A DNA stretch of 64,000 bases from Cannabis sativa (taxonomy: Eukaryota; Streptophyta; Magnoliopsida; Rosales; Cannabaceae), in contig NC_083602.1 in assembly GCF_029168945.1 (NCBI RefSeq), forward strand, positions 49,847,442-49,911,441, in the 5' to 3' direction. Under the pieces are notes generated by a model that was not told the origin of the DNA, ran no database searches, and saw only the letters and a list, made by a program, of their open reading frames with translations. Shown piece after piece: positions 32,913-45,737 of this stretch (positions are counted from its first letter, which is position 1; every line of letters starts with the position of its first letter). Made by a program: the position numbers and the translations under genes.

Positions 32913-33595
32913 TGTCTAATCTTGACCTCGCTTTTAGCCAACGACAGTGAGTCAATTAATAAGCGATTACGAATGTAATTAAGACATAGCAAAAATCAGT
33001 AAACAATAAAGAACACGGGATTTTTTAAAGAGGTTCGGTCTCTTTAGTTTGGTAATAGCATACTCCCCTTAGATTGTATTGACTTGAGAACAAAAAACAC
33101 AGTGTTTCCTTTCTCAAAGCTCTCACAATGAAATCTCTAAGTATTCTCTCTTTGATCTCTCTCTAAAGCAATTATTTCGACCCCTTTTACAATGAGAATA
33201 AATCACTATTTATAGGGCTAAATGCATGAGGAAAGGTTTCCCTTTTTCTTACAATATCTATAATTGGTAAGAACATACATTACATATTTAGAATACATAA
33301 AATGGGGGATTGAGACAGCTTGCGTATCTTTCTAGTATGATCCCATGATTGTAGGGATTGCTTTTGTGCTTGAGCTTCACGATATCAACCTTGAAGTAAT
33401 TAAGTCTTGATACACGGCTCGGATCACTCTTTGCTCAGGTCATCTACCCTTGCCCTACTCGGTCAAGCAGGCTTTATGCTTGCAGATGTATTACTCGAAG
33501 TCTGTTTAGAACATTTCTCCAGTCAAGTGTAAAGAATAATTAACACGTGTCACTAGTACATATTGCCACGTCATAGTGTAAAAAATGGGATAACA
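32913..33595 (-). repeat. Gypsy (Tat-like) 3' LTR
   Basis: On the minus strand it starts TGTTATCCCATT at 33595 and ends AAGATTAGACA at 32913. A TATA motif lies at 33206-33215 and an ACACGTGT motif in the U3. To the right is a purine-rich tract (TTGGGAGGCAAA on the minus strand, about 33596-33608), so it is a 3' LTR of a minus-strand element. No matching TSD was found. Confidence 0.6.
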
Positions 33596-33952
33596 TTTGC
33601 CTCCCAAGTCTACACGGGACTTCCAAAGTTGGGAGTAGACTTCACTCGATTTGAATTCGTGTTTGAACGGGTGGCACGTGTTCGATATGCATGTTGGTGA
33701 TCCGATGTGATTCTGACCAAAGGTCTCTTCAATATTCGGCTCATAAACACTAATTGATTCGTACCTCGAACCTTTCCAAAAATTTGCACGCTTTTGATGG
33801 TTGCTCTTCTTTAGGTACTTGATTACTTAATTTCCCAACGTTTACTTTTGGGGGGAAATCGAGACGTTTAAATTTCAAAATGATTACAACTCATCACTAA
33901 TTTTCTTACAAATAGGGCAAAAAGTCCTAATAAACCACTTTTAGCATTTTTC
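33596..33952 (-). other. 3' non-coding part of the Tat-like element
   Basis: Polypurine tract next to the LTR, then non-coding sequence with no recognisable frame. Confidence 0.4.
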
Positions 33953-34826
33953 TTACTTTGACGATTTCAGAGCAAGAACACCTTTTTCTCTCAAATACTT
34001 TAAAGAATTTCCAGAAGGTAGTGGCCAAAAATCATCTTCATAAACATAATATTCCATTGTCATGAGCTCTTTGACTTGAGGAATGCAAGAATGCTCTTGC
34101 TGAATTTTTTCAAAAACTGGGCAATTTTGCTGTGAAAATGCTACAGCATTATGAGCAACAACAAATGTTGACAAACTTGGAATGATTGCTTCCTCATCTT
34201 TTCTTTCACTACTTTGGATTGAAATGAGCTCTTTTAATGACATTTTTACTTTCTTCTTCCTCCATTGAATTTTCCATATCACTACCCAAAGTTTCATAGG
34301 AATTATCACACAACTCATTGACCAAAAGCTCAAATTGATTCTCCAATTTCTCCAAGGATGAAGCTTGGCTTTGAATTAAGGCATCATTTTTAGCCAAGAA
34401 CTCCATCATCAACACTTCAAGTGAGCTTGGTTGAATCATTTGATGAGGATCTTCTTCTATGTTAGACTGTTGTAAATCTTCTAAAATCTCACCATTTGGT
34501 CCTTGAGTGTAAGGGTCAAAATTTGGCTCCAAATTATTGTAGTTGTCCTCCCAAACATGGTCTTTGTTTGGACAATTACAACACCACTCATTGTACTTCG
34601 TCATGTCTTCCAACATCCAATAAGCTTCATCGATTGATAGTTTGTAGAAATTGGTGGTACCAACTCCTCTTTCTACCCATTCTCGTGTGCTTGGATTCAA
34701 CCTATTGAGGAAAAACTCTAATTGACACTTTTTTGACAACCCATGATATGGAAACCTCATTAGAACTGCCTTGTATCTCCACCATGCTTCATACAAGGGC
34801 TCCAAATAATGTTGAACAAAATTCAT
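33953..34826 (-). pseudogene. Athila-like gypsy gag fragment
   Basis: The minus-strand frame 34209-34826 contains the retrotransposon Gag signature EPLYEAWWRYKAVLMRFPYHG followed by FFLNRLNPSTREW and DEAYWMLEDMTKYN, as in Athila-type elements. It continues after a frameshift to 33953. The N-terminal part of Gag expected between the primer site and 34826 is missing, so the fragment is internally deleted. No pol follows. Confidence 0.75.
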
Positions 34827-34986
34827 AAGGACTTATAGATGAGACATCTCAAGACCTTGCAAAAGAAACCAAAACAACACAAACAAAGCGTAAAATAGAA
34901 CATGAAAATAAAACTAAGCAAATGAAAACAAAAAAAAAAACAAATTGATAGTAACTAAGTTCCACAAATAAAATTTCACTAAATCA

Positions 34987-35005
34987 ATCCCCGGCAATGG
35001 CGCCA
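34987..35005 (-). promoter_or_regulatory. Primer binding site (tRNA-Asp)
   Basis: On the minus strand TGGCGCCATTGCCGGGGAT, matching the 3' end of plant tRNA-Asp, the usual primer of Athila and Tat elements. It lies six bases from the LTR at 35012. Confidence 0.8.
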
Positions 35006-35011
35006 AAAATT

Positions 35012-35648
35012 TGTTGTGCTAAAATTAGATATACGCAAGTGTACGCAATCGTAACAAGTAATAAAGTGATAAATAGAGTATCATCTCCACAGGGATTGAA
35101 AATTGGAAATTAATTTATAAAAATAGTTACTCACAAATTAGTTTAAACAAAAATAAAATAAAGTGTTTAGAATATATAAAAATTAACAAACACAAACTTT
35201 GAGAAAAAACAAGCTAGAACTATTAAATATGACATCCTTGGAGCAGCACCAAAACCCAGCCGCCTCCAATATTGTTTCACGCCCTCTCCTTCTCTTTTTT
35301 ATATCAAATATGACATCTTGCCCTTAATTTTCTTTCCAAAGTCTAGCATGTGGCCTATTAATCATTCAGCCCATTTCTTTTGCTTTCCTTTCATATATTA
35401 CTCCATACTCAATAATGGCTAAGAAGATTGGGCCTTACCATACTCAATGGACAACTACATAGTTGAGACAAATAAATCATTGGAAAACTAAATAAAATAA
35501 ATTCAAAAATTAAGAAATTTAACTAAAACTAAACAAATTATACTAAATTAATATTTATGTAAAATTAAATAAAATTAAGTAAAAATTATTATAATAAGCT
35601 AAAAATATTTGAGAACAAAATTAATTTCATATACAAAAAGAGTTATCA
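35012..35648 (-). repeat. Athila-like 5' LTR
   Basis: 637 bp. On the minus strand it starts TGATAACTC at 35648 and ends AGCACAACA at 35012, beside the tRNA-Asp primer site. No second LTR copy is present, so the element is truncated. Confidence 0.7.
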
Positions 35649-35689
35649 ATTAATGAAGTCGATGCAAGTTCTCCACTTACCATTTGGTT

Positions 35690-36004
35690 TAGGCACCAAA
35701 CAATGTTGGATACCCAAAATAGGTAGAAAGCTTCCCTAATGAAGTTGTTCTCGTGTAGTCTTTCAACTTCTTCCTTAAGAGCTTTGGAGTACTCATTGTT
35801 AAGGAGCCTGTGTTTCTATTGTATAGGCCAAAAGTTTACTTTGTCTATGTTGAGGGCATGAAAGATGACTTGGGGGTCGATCCCAATCATGTCCTCATGC
35901 GACCAAGAAAAAATGTCTTGATGTCTCCTAAGGCAAGCCATGAGCATCTCACTCAAGACCTCCATGAGGTTTGTTACAATCTTAATAACCTTGGTTGGGT
36001 CCAT
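35690..36004 (-). pseudogene. Tat-lineage RT N-terminal remnant
   Basis: The minus-strand frame 35816-36004 reads RHQDIFSWSHEDMIGIDPQVI, the conserved entry to reverse transcriptase in Tat/Ogre-type gypsy elements. The frame then breaks, though RT-like sequence (a FTVYTKW-type primer-region equivalent) continues to about 35690. The Athila-like fragment begins at 35648, so the rest of RT is lost. Confidence 0.75.
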
Positions 36005-36158
36005 TGTGTTAAGGGGAATTTCTCTAAGTTCCTTGGTCAGACCAACTCTAGAGTTGATTTCCTAAAATGAAGGTCAATGTCGTCCCCATCTTGGGTGCAC
36101 CTTCAAGTGGCTTTAGGTTTCGTCTCTGTCTTCTCCATAGTTTAAATTTTGAAGGTCT

Positions 36159-36425
36159 TCATTGTCTCCGGTATCCATGGGAGAGGTCTTGTTCATCCCC
36201 TGGTGTCGAAGCAGCAGAAGAGGTCTTCTTAGTGAGAGATAATGAAGCATTATAGCACTCGTGGGCAGTTCCTTGATTGGCAAAGAGAAAATCGATACCA
36301 GCCGTCATTTGGAACTTGACGGACAAGTGGTATATTGATGAGATAACTTGAAGGTCATATAGGGCTGGCCTTTCGAGCATCACATTATATGAAGACTTCA
36401 CATCCACCACTATGAACGTGACCAT
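36159..36425 (-). pseudogene. Tat-lineage protease-region remnant
   Basis: The minus-strand frame contains TFIVVDVKSSYNVMLERPAL and STIYHL-like sequence. This is the conserved block between protease and RT in Tat-type elements (usual form YN-ILGRP). The surrounding protease core is not intact. Confidence 0.72.
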
Positions 36426-36634
36426 GATGGTGGTCTACCTTGGGGTAGTGTTGATTGTGAGTGGTAGTCTGATTTTATCACATGGGGCAATACCAGCTTC
36501 GTTGAAACCATACATTAGCTATTTGCACGACTATAGGTCTTCAAGTGAAAAGCCCATCCAGGTTAAGGTTTGTTTGAATAAGATGTTTAAGGATGCTCTG
36601 TCATCAATCATTACCCTTTACACCATCATGTTGG

Positions 36635-38077
36635 CTATCTACACCTCAACATCCAAGGGATTGTTGTAAGGGTAGTTGACATGATAGGATTCCATACATT
36701 ATATTGAAGAGCAGCATGTTTCTGTCTAATGAGAAATTTAATGTCATCCTGCAACTGATTACACTCATTTGTATCATGACCGCAATTATTGTGATAGCAA
36801 CAGAATTTTTTCTTGTCCATCTTCCTTAACTCTTTGAAGGGAAGGGATTATTGGTACATCACTGTTGATTGTGTGGTTCTATAGATCTCCTCTCTTAGGG
36901 CCAAGAGGATGGAGTAGGTAGTGAAATGAGGCTCATACTCTCGAAAGGGCCTACCACCAATTTTAGCTTTCTTTCCACTAGGGGAGTTGCCTTGTTTTCC
37001 ACCATTATTGGCTCTTTTCCCTTTGTTTGAACCTCCTTTCTTCCCATTACCCTGCGCCTCAGTGTTAGGGGATGGGGAGTCTAATGACTTTTTCTTATCG
37101 CCTTTTAAGCCCTTAGCTCGGGTGACCACTTCTTCCTGCTTGATAAAGTCATCCATTCTAATAAGAAAGTCATTTATGGTGTGAACTGCCTTGAGATAGT
37201 GGTCGGACCATAGAGGGCCCATCTCCTTGAGCTCGACTACAAGTGCCATTAACCTTGTGTTCTCACTAAGCCTTTTTATCTTAGCGGCTACCTCTAAGAA
37301 GTGTGGTATATACTCCTTGAGGAGGTCATCTTCTTTTTGCTTGATGTCTACCAAATCATTGGATTTGATTTGACATTGTCAGGAAGGAGCAAATTGGTTG
37401 CCAAAAGCATCCACTAGATCTTTCCATGAGTTGAACAATCCAGGGGAAGCTTGAGGTGCCATCGCTAAGCTATGCCTGTCAGCGTGGCAGGGAAGATTCT
37501 ACACCTGATTCTCCCTGTAAATTAGTATGCACTTTAAAGTATTAGATGTGAGATAGTAGATCTTCCTTCCTATTGTATTGATTCCAGGAAGGGTTCTTGA
37601 ACTTTGGAGGATTGGTAGAGCTTTAATCCGATTAGAGAGTGGTGTGTGACACTCTCTGTTGAGTTCTAACTTTCACAACTTCGGGGTCATGATTCCCTTC
37701 ACTAGAGTTGTTAGGTAGTCAAACTCTGCCATGTTGACACCATGGATGGTGGTTTGCATCCCAGCTGGAGCTTTTATTACCCGATTAGGGTCTCATCTTA
37801 AAGCTCCTGCTTCTACCAACTATTATCTACTTAAAGTGTATTGTTGGTCTTTTGGTCTTCCAAATCGGCCATGGACTCTAGTTGACTTGGATCTTGTCAT
37901 TTTCTCCTGACCATCGGGTCGTGAAAGAAACATCGGTGATGTTTCCAGAAAGAATTTTGGGTCATCTTGGGATGAAGCGCTACCAGAGCATTCATCTAGA
38001 GTGTTGTAGTGGCTACTTCCCTCAAAGTAGTCTTCAGCTTGATCACAAGTACAAAGAGAATTGAACTGGTTCCTCAA
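36635..38077 (-). pseudogene. Tat-lineage gag remnant
   Basis: On the minus strand from right to left: an N-terminal Gag stretch (37823-38077), then a Gag core (36848-37354: KQKEDDLLKEYIPHFLEVA, ending in a lysine-rich region), then a C-terminal FCCYHNNCGHDTNEC segment (36635-36820). The three are in different frames with stops between. The order fits Gag followed by protease (36159) and RT (35816). Confidence 0.75.
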
Positions 38078-39094
38078 GTTTAACTCCTCTCCATGTAGTC
38101 GAGGGAAGTACTCATACTGCTAGCCATCGAGGCCACAGGCAAAGTGATGGCACAACTCAACTCTTTCATCTCGGGAGTACTCTCGAGTATGAAGCGACTC
38201 GTTGGTCCTTACTTGTCAGATCTCATAGCCTCTAGTTTTGAAGTAAAGTCTTCGATTACTCCCTTCATTTTGAGTAGCAAGTCCCTTTCCTTTGGTAGTG
38301 TCTTGGGGTCTGGTGTCATGAGTGCATTGAAAAGGACTCAGTGGAGGAGTCCTGTTGGCTCTCTCAATGTTCTGAGGTTGCTCCACATCAGGTGGAGGGC
38401 CTATTGGTTGGCATCCACGAGTTTGAGACCTTTCAGACTCTTACTCAAAGTTTTCTTCCCTTTGGGGAGCCTTAACACTTGGTGTTTGCTTAGTACTTCC
38501 AAGGCTACCAAGCATGTTAGTCGTGTTTCGTGCATTGAGGGTTTCCCCTTGAGCACTAGTTCCCATGTGACTAGTTGGTCGATGGGGAATCTCTCTTACC
38601 AACTCAAAAAGACCTCTTCGAGGGGTGGTTCCGTGACTAGAGTGAAGGCTTCTCTAATCTGTTGAGACAGGTTAGCTCTTTATTGTTCCTACTCAACCTA
38701 TTGGCTTTCAATGTTTCGCTAGTTCCCCATGAACCACTATTAAAATAGCTCGTATCAATTGTCGAGGGAGTCTTGTAGCTATTTTTGTAGGTTAGCCACA
38801 GTTTGGCTGAGTTGTTCAACTCGAGGATCGACCTCCTAAGAGTCTTCCAACTTCACATGTGGCTCCCCAGGTGGAACTACTCGTCAGTTCCAGTACCAAG
38901 AGCATTTGGCGGCCTTGTGGGATGAGTTGTAGAGCTGGTTATAGGCCTCCTGCTAGCACCTGAGCTGTATGAGTAGTCCCAATTCCAACTTCAGTAACTG
39001 GTGTACCTCGAGTTTGCTGGCCAGTTGATGTGGATCTTCTTTCAACACTTGAGGAGCGTATTGCAACGATCTTGTAAGTGACTTTCTTGAGTTT

Positions 39095-39121
39095 TGGCTC
39101 TCAATGAAAGTACCAAAATAT
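39095..39121 (-). promoter_or_regulatory. Tat-type primer site region
   Basis: On the minus strand TTTTGGTACTTTCATTGAGAG, the conserved sequence found just after the 5' LTR in many Tat-type elements. The tRNA was not determined. Confidence 0.5.
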
Positions 39122-41010
39122 TGACTAGGAAATTTGGACATAGACTCCTAAGCCACACTCGCTCTCTAGATTGGTGAGAATGAGAGATATGTTAGGTATA
39201 AATGCTAGACACATCAATTTATAGTAGTTCACTTCCTGTATCGCAAGAGTAATATAGCTACGTCTACTTTGAGTTTTTATTCACATGAGATAGATTATAG
39301 AAAAATGGCTAAGTCTGAATGCTCTAATTTCTAGAGAGGGAAATTAGAGATAGATGTTTGGATCTTATGGCTACTTTTTTGGATATGCAAAATGAGCTTG
39401 TTGAGCTCTCCTTTTATAGGTGAAGGAGTACCTATTAAATGTGAATAAAATAATCCAAAAAGTATGGAAAATGTATTTAGGCTATTTTTGACTGCAGAGG
39501 ATAATCTAACGGTGAAAATTAAATTCTGAGGTTGATTATCAATTTTTGGAGTTCGAGTCGCGGCCTGCAGGACCTATGGTAAGTTGTAGCTTAAATTTGT
39601 AACTCCCTTGGAGGTGAAATTTGGAGTCAATAGCTTTAGAACTGCAATTGAAATGTGAGACATGAATTGATAGAGCATTGAATTAGCTTTAAAACACAAG
39701 TTGAATTGCATCAATTAGATCAATATTTAGTGATTTATGACTATTTTACTAAAGGATGTTTTGGGCCAAACGCCCAAGGTGACATGTGATATTAACCTGA
39801 ATGCTATGTGAGTGGGAAAACGTGTCGAGATGTATTTTTTGATGCCTAAGTGATATTTTGACATAACTTAGTCCATTTCTGTGTTGTGGCAAAGTTGTTC
39901 ACTAATTCTTGAAGATGTTATTCTATAGAAATGAGAGACTCGAAACTACCCAGTTTTTAAGTAAATCACATTGTTACAAATGTGAAAATATGAAGTTGTG
40001 AATTTGACTGTTCTGATTTCATGGCTCTAAGTTATTGTGAAAAACTAGACAAACGGTAGAGACAGTGTTACAATCAGATAATCAGATTCCAACGCACCAG
40101 GCCATTTGTCAACTTGGACTCTGGGTGCTTATTTCGGAGCTTCTAGGATGTCATTTTGATACTTTCAAGGTTTTAGAACTTGAGGAAGAGGTATCCTACC
40201 CTGTTTTTGAGTATTTAGGAGAGAATTCTCAGAGCAAAATTGGAATTAAGTGATCGAAACCAGCACACCAGGTTGATTGTCAACTTGGGCGCTAAGCCCA
40301 TCTCCAGGTCAACCTGAGCGTTGGGCTCAATTTTCATGCCCTTGTTATTGTGGTTTCTCCTTTAGTTTGCTTGTATTTTCACTAATCTGATAAGGGAAAA
40401 ATTCTCAAAACACTTTTTTTGAGAAACTAATTGGAAATAGCCCAGGTTGACAATATGTCAACCTAGGCGTTGGGTCCAGTTTGAGGCCACCTGGAAGTTT
40501 TGTTTGGCCCTAGAAATAGTTGAATCTTAATTTTTCTTGAAAATAGAGAATATATGCTCGGAAAACTTCTCGGAAAACATCCTTCGAACTGGCCCAATTC
40601 TAGCACCCAGGATGTGCTATTTCTTCCCCGAAAGCACTTATTTCCTAATTTTCGATGAAAATGAAGAAGATGCACGAGTCAAATTTTTTATTTGATGCTT
40701 GGAAGTGGCCCAGATTGACAGATTGTCAACTTGGGTGCTGGGGTGCCCGGGCACTAGGTGTTCGCGTGCTAAAAAATGAAAGTTCTTCAAATCTGATTCT
40801 AATGCCACAAATATGTTCGTGGTATGTCTAGTTCATGCCCAATGCATAGTTTGACCCATTTGCACTAAGATGGTCCCAGAAACTGAAACCTTAGATGAAA
40901 ATGTCAACCCAGGTGCTAGGTGAAACCCTAGGTGCCAATGTTGACTACTGAGGTGATGATTCGTGTGTTTTCAGCTCCCGAGGCCTGGACTAGTTTGCTT
41001 CATGTCCTCA
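39122..41010 (-). repeat. Probable Tat-type 5' LTR with internal repeats
   Basis: Begins (plus strand) TGACTAGG next to the primer site and holds a minus-strand TATA motif at 39411-39420. Right of that is a long non-coding U3-like region with diverged repeats of a TTGACA..TGTCAACTTGG motif (about 40095-40930). The outer end is not certain, and no partner LTR was found. It differs from the LTR at 32913. Confidence 0.4.
40090..40930. repeat. Diverged repeats with GTCAAC..GGCGCT core
   Basis: Five diverged copies 170-260 bp apart (about 40095, 40265, 40443, 40710 and 40903), each with TGTCAAC followed by TTGGG(C/T)GCT or a similar box. Several also form a TTGAC/GTCAA inverted repeat. Confidence 0.6.
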
Positions 41011-41032
41011 TGGTATAGAATATTGAAAGAAA

Positions 41033-42079
41033 TGTTGGAAATATTTTACTAGGATCTAGATTTACTAACAAGTATATTGATTAACATCCTAAATATGAAT
41101 TCTCTAAAACAATAAAAATTAACAAATAAGGGTTAGAGAAAACCTTACATTGATTGCAGCAGAATAATATGACTCCTTCCGTTCAAGATCTCTAGCTCTT
41201 TATTCCTTTCTGTAGCAGAGCATTATTAAGATCTGAACCTGGATCTCTTTCTCTCCTTCGAGTTTGGTTAGCAACGTCTTACTCACTATGATTGAGTACT
41301 TGACTTGCTATGTGTGGGCATGGCACTCTTTCACTATGGGTTTCAAATGTGAAGAACAATGAAGGAGGTGAAATCACTAGGGAAGGAACTCTCTCATCTA
41401 GGTTGGTTTAATAGTCAAGTTGTCAAGAGAATGAGATGAGAGCATCATGTTCCTTTTATAGTGTTTCAACTAGGGCTTACGGCTGAATTATATGGATTAA
41501 AAAAGAATAAAATATTGGGCAAAAAATCACACTAGAAGATCTTCCATCATTTCACTTCTAAATACTTATAGAAGCTATAGATTCCATATCTATGTTTAGC
41601 GCTCCCCCTCAATTGAACTACCATGTCCTTAATCTGTATGTCACGAGAAGATCCAACTGGTCGACTTTAACGAAAAAATTAAAGAATATAAATAATACAA
41701 CTAAGTTGAACCTAACCATATTAAGATTAAGATCCATAGACCTAAGATCAACCATTGATATTGACTTAGAAAGATATAACGGTAAGTATATGATATCTTA
41801 TCCAAGTTCAATATCCAAGGTGTAAGTATACCTTATCGCTGATTATTGTTAAACTTTGCCAATACCCTGGAAAGGACATAATACTTATCCAAGGTGTAAG
41901 TACCTTATCGCTGATTATCATGTCAGTCTAAATCCAGTGAACTGACAAATCATGGGAATTAAACTTTTGAACATATAATCATGATTATATTCCACTGTGC
42001 TAACGACACTATAATCATGAACAAATATATACATATTTATATATGTTCTGAACTTAATAGAATCTATACATTAACATGT
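41033..42079 (-). repeat. Copia family A LTR (element 2, 3' LTR, truncated)
   Basis: Left edge TGTTGGAAATATTTTAC at 41033. The last part of the LTR (its 5' end on the minus strand) is deleted at about 42079, where pol 3' sequence follows directly. Several internal deletions. Confidence 0.82.
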
Positions 42080-44292
42080 ACTATTCTCTCCGTAATAGGA
42101 TCTGACAAGTTATAATCAATACAACCTTTCCTCCACCATTACATTTCCTTAATCACAAAATCCTTAATATTGTGAAATTCCTCTCTATATGTCTACTCCT
42201 CTAGGAATATTGGATTCTTTACTTTTTGGAACTACTTTTGTGTTAGTCAGGAAGTAGCACTAGTAGTTACTAAATTGTTGGTACAACGCCAAAAACTATA
42301 TAGAACTTTCCATAGGCTGAATAAGTATCTTTCCAGCAGCTTTAGCATTCAATCTCACGAGTAGGGTTAGAGATTCCGGATCGATTTTTACACTTCTCCA
42401 AAATCACTGCTCCACCCCCAGAGTAATCACCATCTCATCAGTAGACTTTCTAGCATTAAGCAAGTCTGGAAACCTGATTTGGTGTAGTCTAAGAGTATTA
42501 AATACCACCCTTATCGACTAATATATAGTTCCTCTTCTTGATCTTAAGTTTTACTTGATTGTCTTCCAATGTTCCTTTCCTAGATTAATATGATACATAC
42601 GCATTTACTCCCACTCAACAGTAGGTGTCTGGTCTAATGCATAGCAAAGCATATCTGAGACCTCTCACTGTTGATCCTAAGGAATTATTTCTTTCGCCTA
42701 TATCTTTTTTAGAATAGTTGAAACTTTTCCTTAGATAAATAAAATCTAAGTGTAGAAGTCGAAAAGCTTCCTATAGATTGTCATTAGAAAAATGCTCCAA
42801 CATCTTACTAAAGTAAGTTGCTTGCCCTAGAGTAAGTAAATTACCAGGTATATCACAAGCCATAGGTTTAGATAAACTCAAACCTATTATAATACTAGGA
42901 ACGAGAAGTTTTTTTTGAGTCCATTGAATAGACTTATTTTAAAATTTCCTTTCTTGTTCTTGTAATAGAAAACTTTTAGGTTAATCCATGTGAATGGTTT
43001 TAACCATAGTTCTCTTGGCTTTGCTTCTTAGTTCCTTATTCTGACTATCCATTACTTGTTTAAACTAACAATGGATTTTAATCAAAAGAGTGTCCCAACT
43101 CATAACAAGGTGAGTTCCTTGAAATCCTCCCAATACGACAAGGTACCATGACTTTCTGTCTAAGAACACTAAATGGTATTGTCCTCATCGGTTGTGTCAA
43201 TACAATAGAGGCAGTGGGATCATCTTATATAGAATAAGATGATAGAACAATTTAGTATCAAGATAAAAATATCTTCCCTACTTTGCTACTTTGTTTTCAG
43301 ATTTAGTCATATTCTTAGACAAGTAGTATTTGTTGAAACAAACACTTTCTTATCTTAATCACCATAGAATGGTCCACCCCTAATCACTTAGAATAGCTAT
43401 CAAACATGAAAACCTTAGTTAACAGTTTTAGCTTGCTTAAGCTCACGATCAGGACATCCATGAATCTAGTAATGGTTTACTTTAAGTACACAACCATTCC
43501 ATCATTCTGAAATTTTCCTATCACCGGGGTACATCAATAGAAGGACTTAGGAAATCGCTAATAACTAATCATAACTTTTTACTTTCATCAATATGCAATC
43601 CAAATTTCTAGGGAGGTAAGTTTTGATACAATTAAAAATTCAACTTAATGATCTTTGAACTGCATATCCAGCAAATATTTTTCCACCCCTATTAGTTTGC
43701 AAGATCTTTAACCACTTACCTTGATAGTTTCACCATTGATAGAAATTCATGAAATTTCTCAAACATTTCAAATTTCTTTGCATAAGGTAAAATCTAAAGT
43801 GATCGTCTTAAGAATTTAACGATAACTCATATCCACCCCAGAATGTACATCCATATTTTCGAATATAGATGATCCTACTTTCAAGTGGATATAGGCATAT
43901 TGACTCTTGGCAGAGAATGATCTTGTCAAAACCACTATGAACAAGATGCAAAATCCATAGATTTATAAAATATGCTTTTGGTCTTTTGATGTCTTAGGTT
44001 TAGTTACAATAAAGAGTACTTAGAATAGTCCAAGTGGATATTGGTCACAGAATACTATATTCTATACATTAACATACAGTTCGGATCCATTGATAGAAAA
44101 TGGATATTAATAACTTGTGAAAGTCATACTGTATTGTCTAATGTATTCTAGGAAACTAAAATTGAAAATTTCAATTTGAAATCTAAAATTTAAAGTGAAA
44201 GACTTAAATTTATACCAAATATACAATGAGTGATATTCTCTCTTAGACCACCACTAGTAATCTAACTGTAAGTTTAGAATGCATAAAGTAAA
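42080..44292 (-). pseudogene. Copia family A pol remnant (element 2)
   Basis: Reverse complement of the region at 1-765 (for example the stretch at 42124-42190 equals 585-655), followed by older pol sequence with no open frame. It is interrupted at 44292 by element 3, shown by the TSD GTAAA. Confidence 0.78.
44288..44292 (+). repeat. Target-site duplication GTAAA of copia element 3 (left)
   Basis: GTAAA, identical to 50941-50945. Confidence 0.9.
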
Positions 44293-45737
44293 TGTTGGAA
44301 ATTATTTTACCAGGATCTAGATTTACTAACAAGTATGTTGGATTAACAACCTAATATGAATTCTAAAACAATGAAAATAAACACATACAAAGTTAAGAAA
44401 ACCTTACAGTGGGTGCAGCGGAATAATATGACTCCTTCCGTTCAGATCTCTAGCCCTTGATTCCTTTCTGTAGCAGAGCATCACCAAGATCTGAACCTGG
44501 ATCTTCTTTTCTCCTTCTTTGATGCAGAATTTCCATAGTCTTACATACTATGATTGAGATACCACTTGATGTGTGTGGGCACTACTCATCTCACAAGGAT
44601 TTTGAAATTTTCTCTCTTTTTCTCTCTTAATTTCGTGGTCTTAAGCTTACAAGAGAAGAGAACAAAGGTTGCTTTATATAGGGAGAAGGGAGAGCACAAC
44701 TTTCCAAATAAACAGTTTCCTCTTTTACTGTGTAATTGATTAACTGCCTTATTTAGTGTGATCCACCACTTTCCTATTATTGCTAGGCTTTGATTACCAA
44801 ATACATGGCAATTAAAAATTGAAAATAATAATTGGGAAACTCAAACCATGTGGCCGGCCATAGGGTGAAATGGGCCTCACTTGGATTTTGCAGTTTCCTC
44901 AATTTTATTTCTATTTCTCCAAAAATGCCATTTTTCCAATTCTAATCATTTAAACGCCAAAACTAATTATTTAATAACTAAAATAGATTATTAAATAATA
45001 TTGTCATTTAAAATAATTATTAATTAGACATGCAAAGTCTCTCAATTAATAATTAAACCTAGAAACCCTTTTCTTTACGATTTCATCCTTAAACTGTGAG
45101 AATTCATAAAGTAGACATAGTCTAACTTTTAGAATTATAATTGATTAATTAAAATCAATTAACTGAGTCTTACAAGCAGTATGGTCTCAACTAGTATGGG
45201 GACCATGGGTCTACATAACCGAGCTTCCAATAAGTCGAACCGAATTTACCAAGTAAATTCCCTAACTTATTAATTCCTCATTGAATCCACACTTAGAACT
45301 TGGAATTGCACTCTCAGTCATATAGAACGCTCTATATGTTCCACGATATAGACACGTCATTAGTTATCCATTGTTATAACCCTAATGTGATCAATGATCC
45401 TCTATATAGATGATCTACATTGAAAAGGCACTACTGTTACCGCTACACCTTCAATGTATTTTATCCTTAAAACACTTAACCCTGTATAAATGATATTTCA
45501 CCTAAGTGAAATGAGATCTCCACCATTTATCTTCGTTTGGTTAAGCTCGAAGGAAATCATCCTTTACTTCTATTTGCCAAATAGAAGCTATAGATTCCAT
45601 ATTTATGTTAGCGCTCCCACTCAATTGCATTACCGTGTTCCCAAAATGTACGTATTACCTTGACACAAAATTAGGCTTAACTAACAAATCAAAGAACACG
45701 AATAACACTCTTGAGATTGAACCTAACCATATCAGGG
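44293..45737 (-). repeat. Copia family A 3' LTR (element 3, truncated)
   Basis: Very close to 49031-50475 base for base. It stops after AACCATATCAGG, where the sequence jumps to internal 5' UTR. Confidence 0.9.

Noticed and set aside
38144..38665. Plus-strand frame of 173 residues
   Set aside because: Antisense to the Tat gag remnant region; serine-rich composition is a by-product of the opposite frame.
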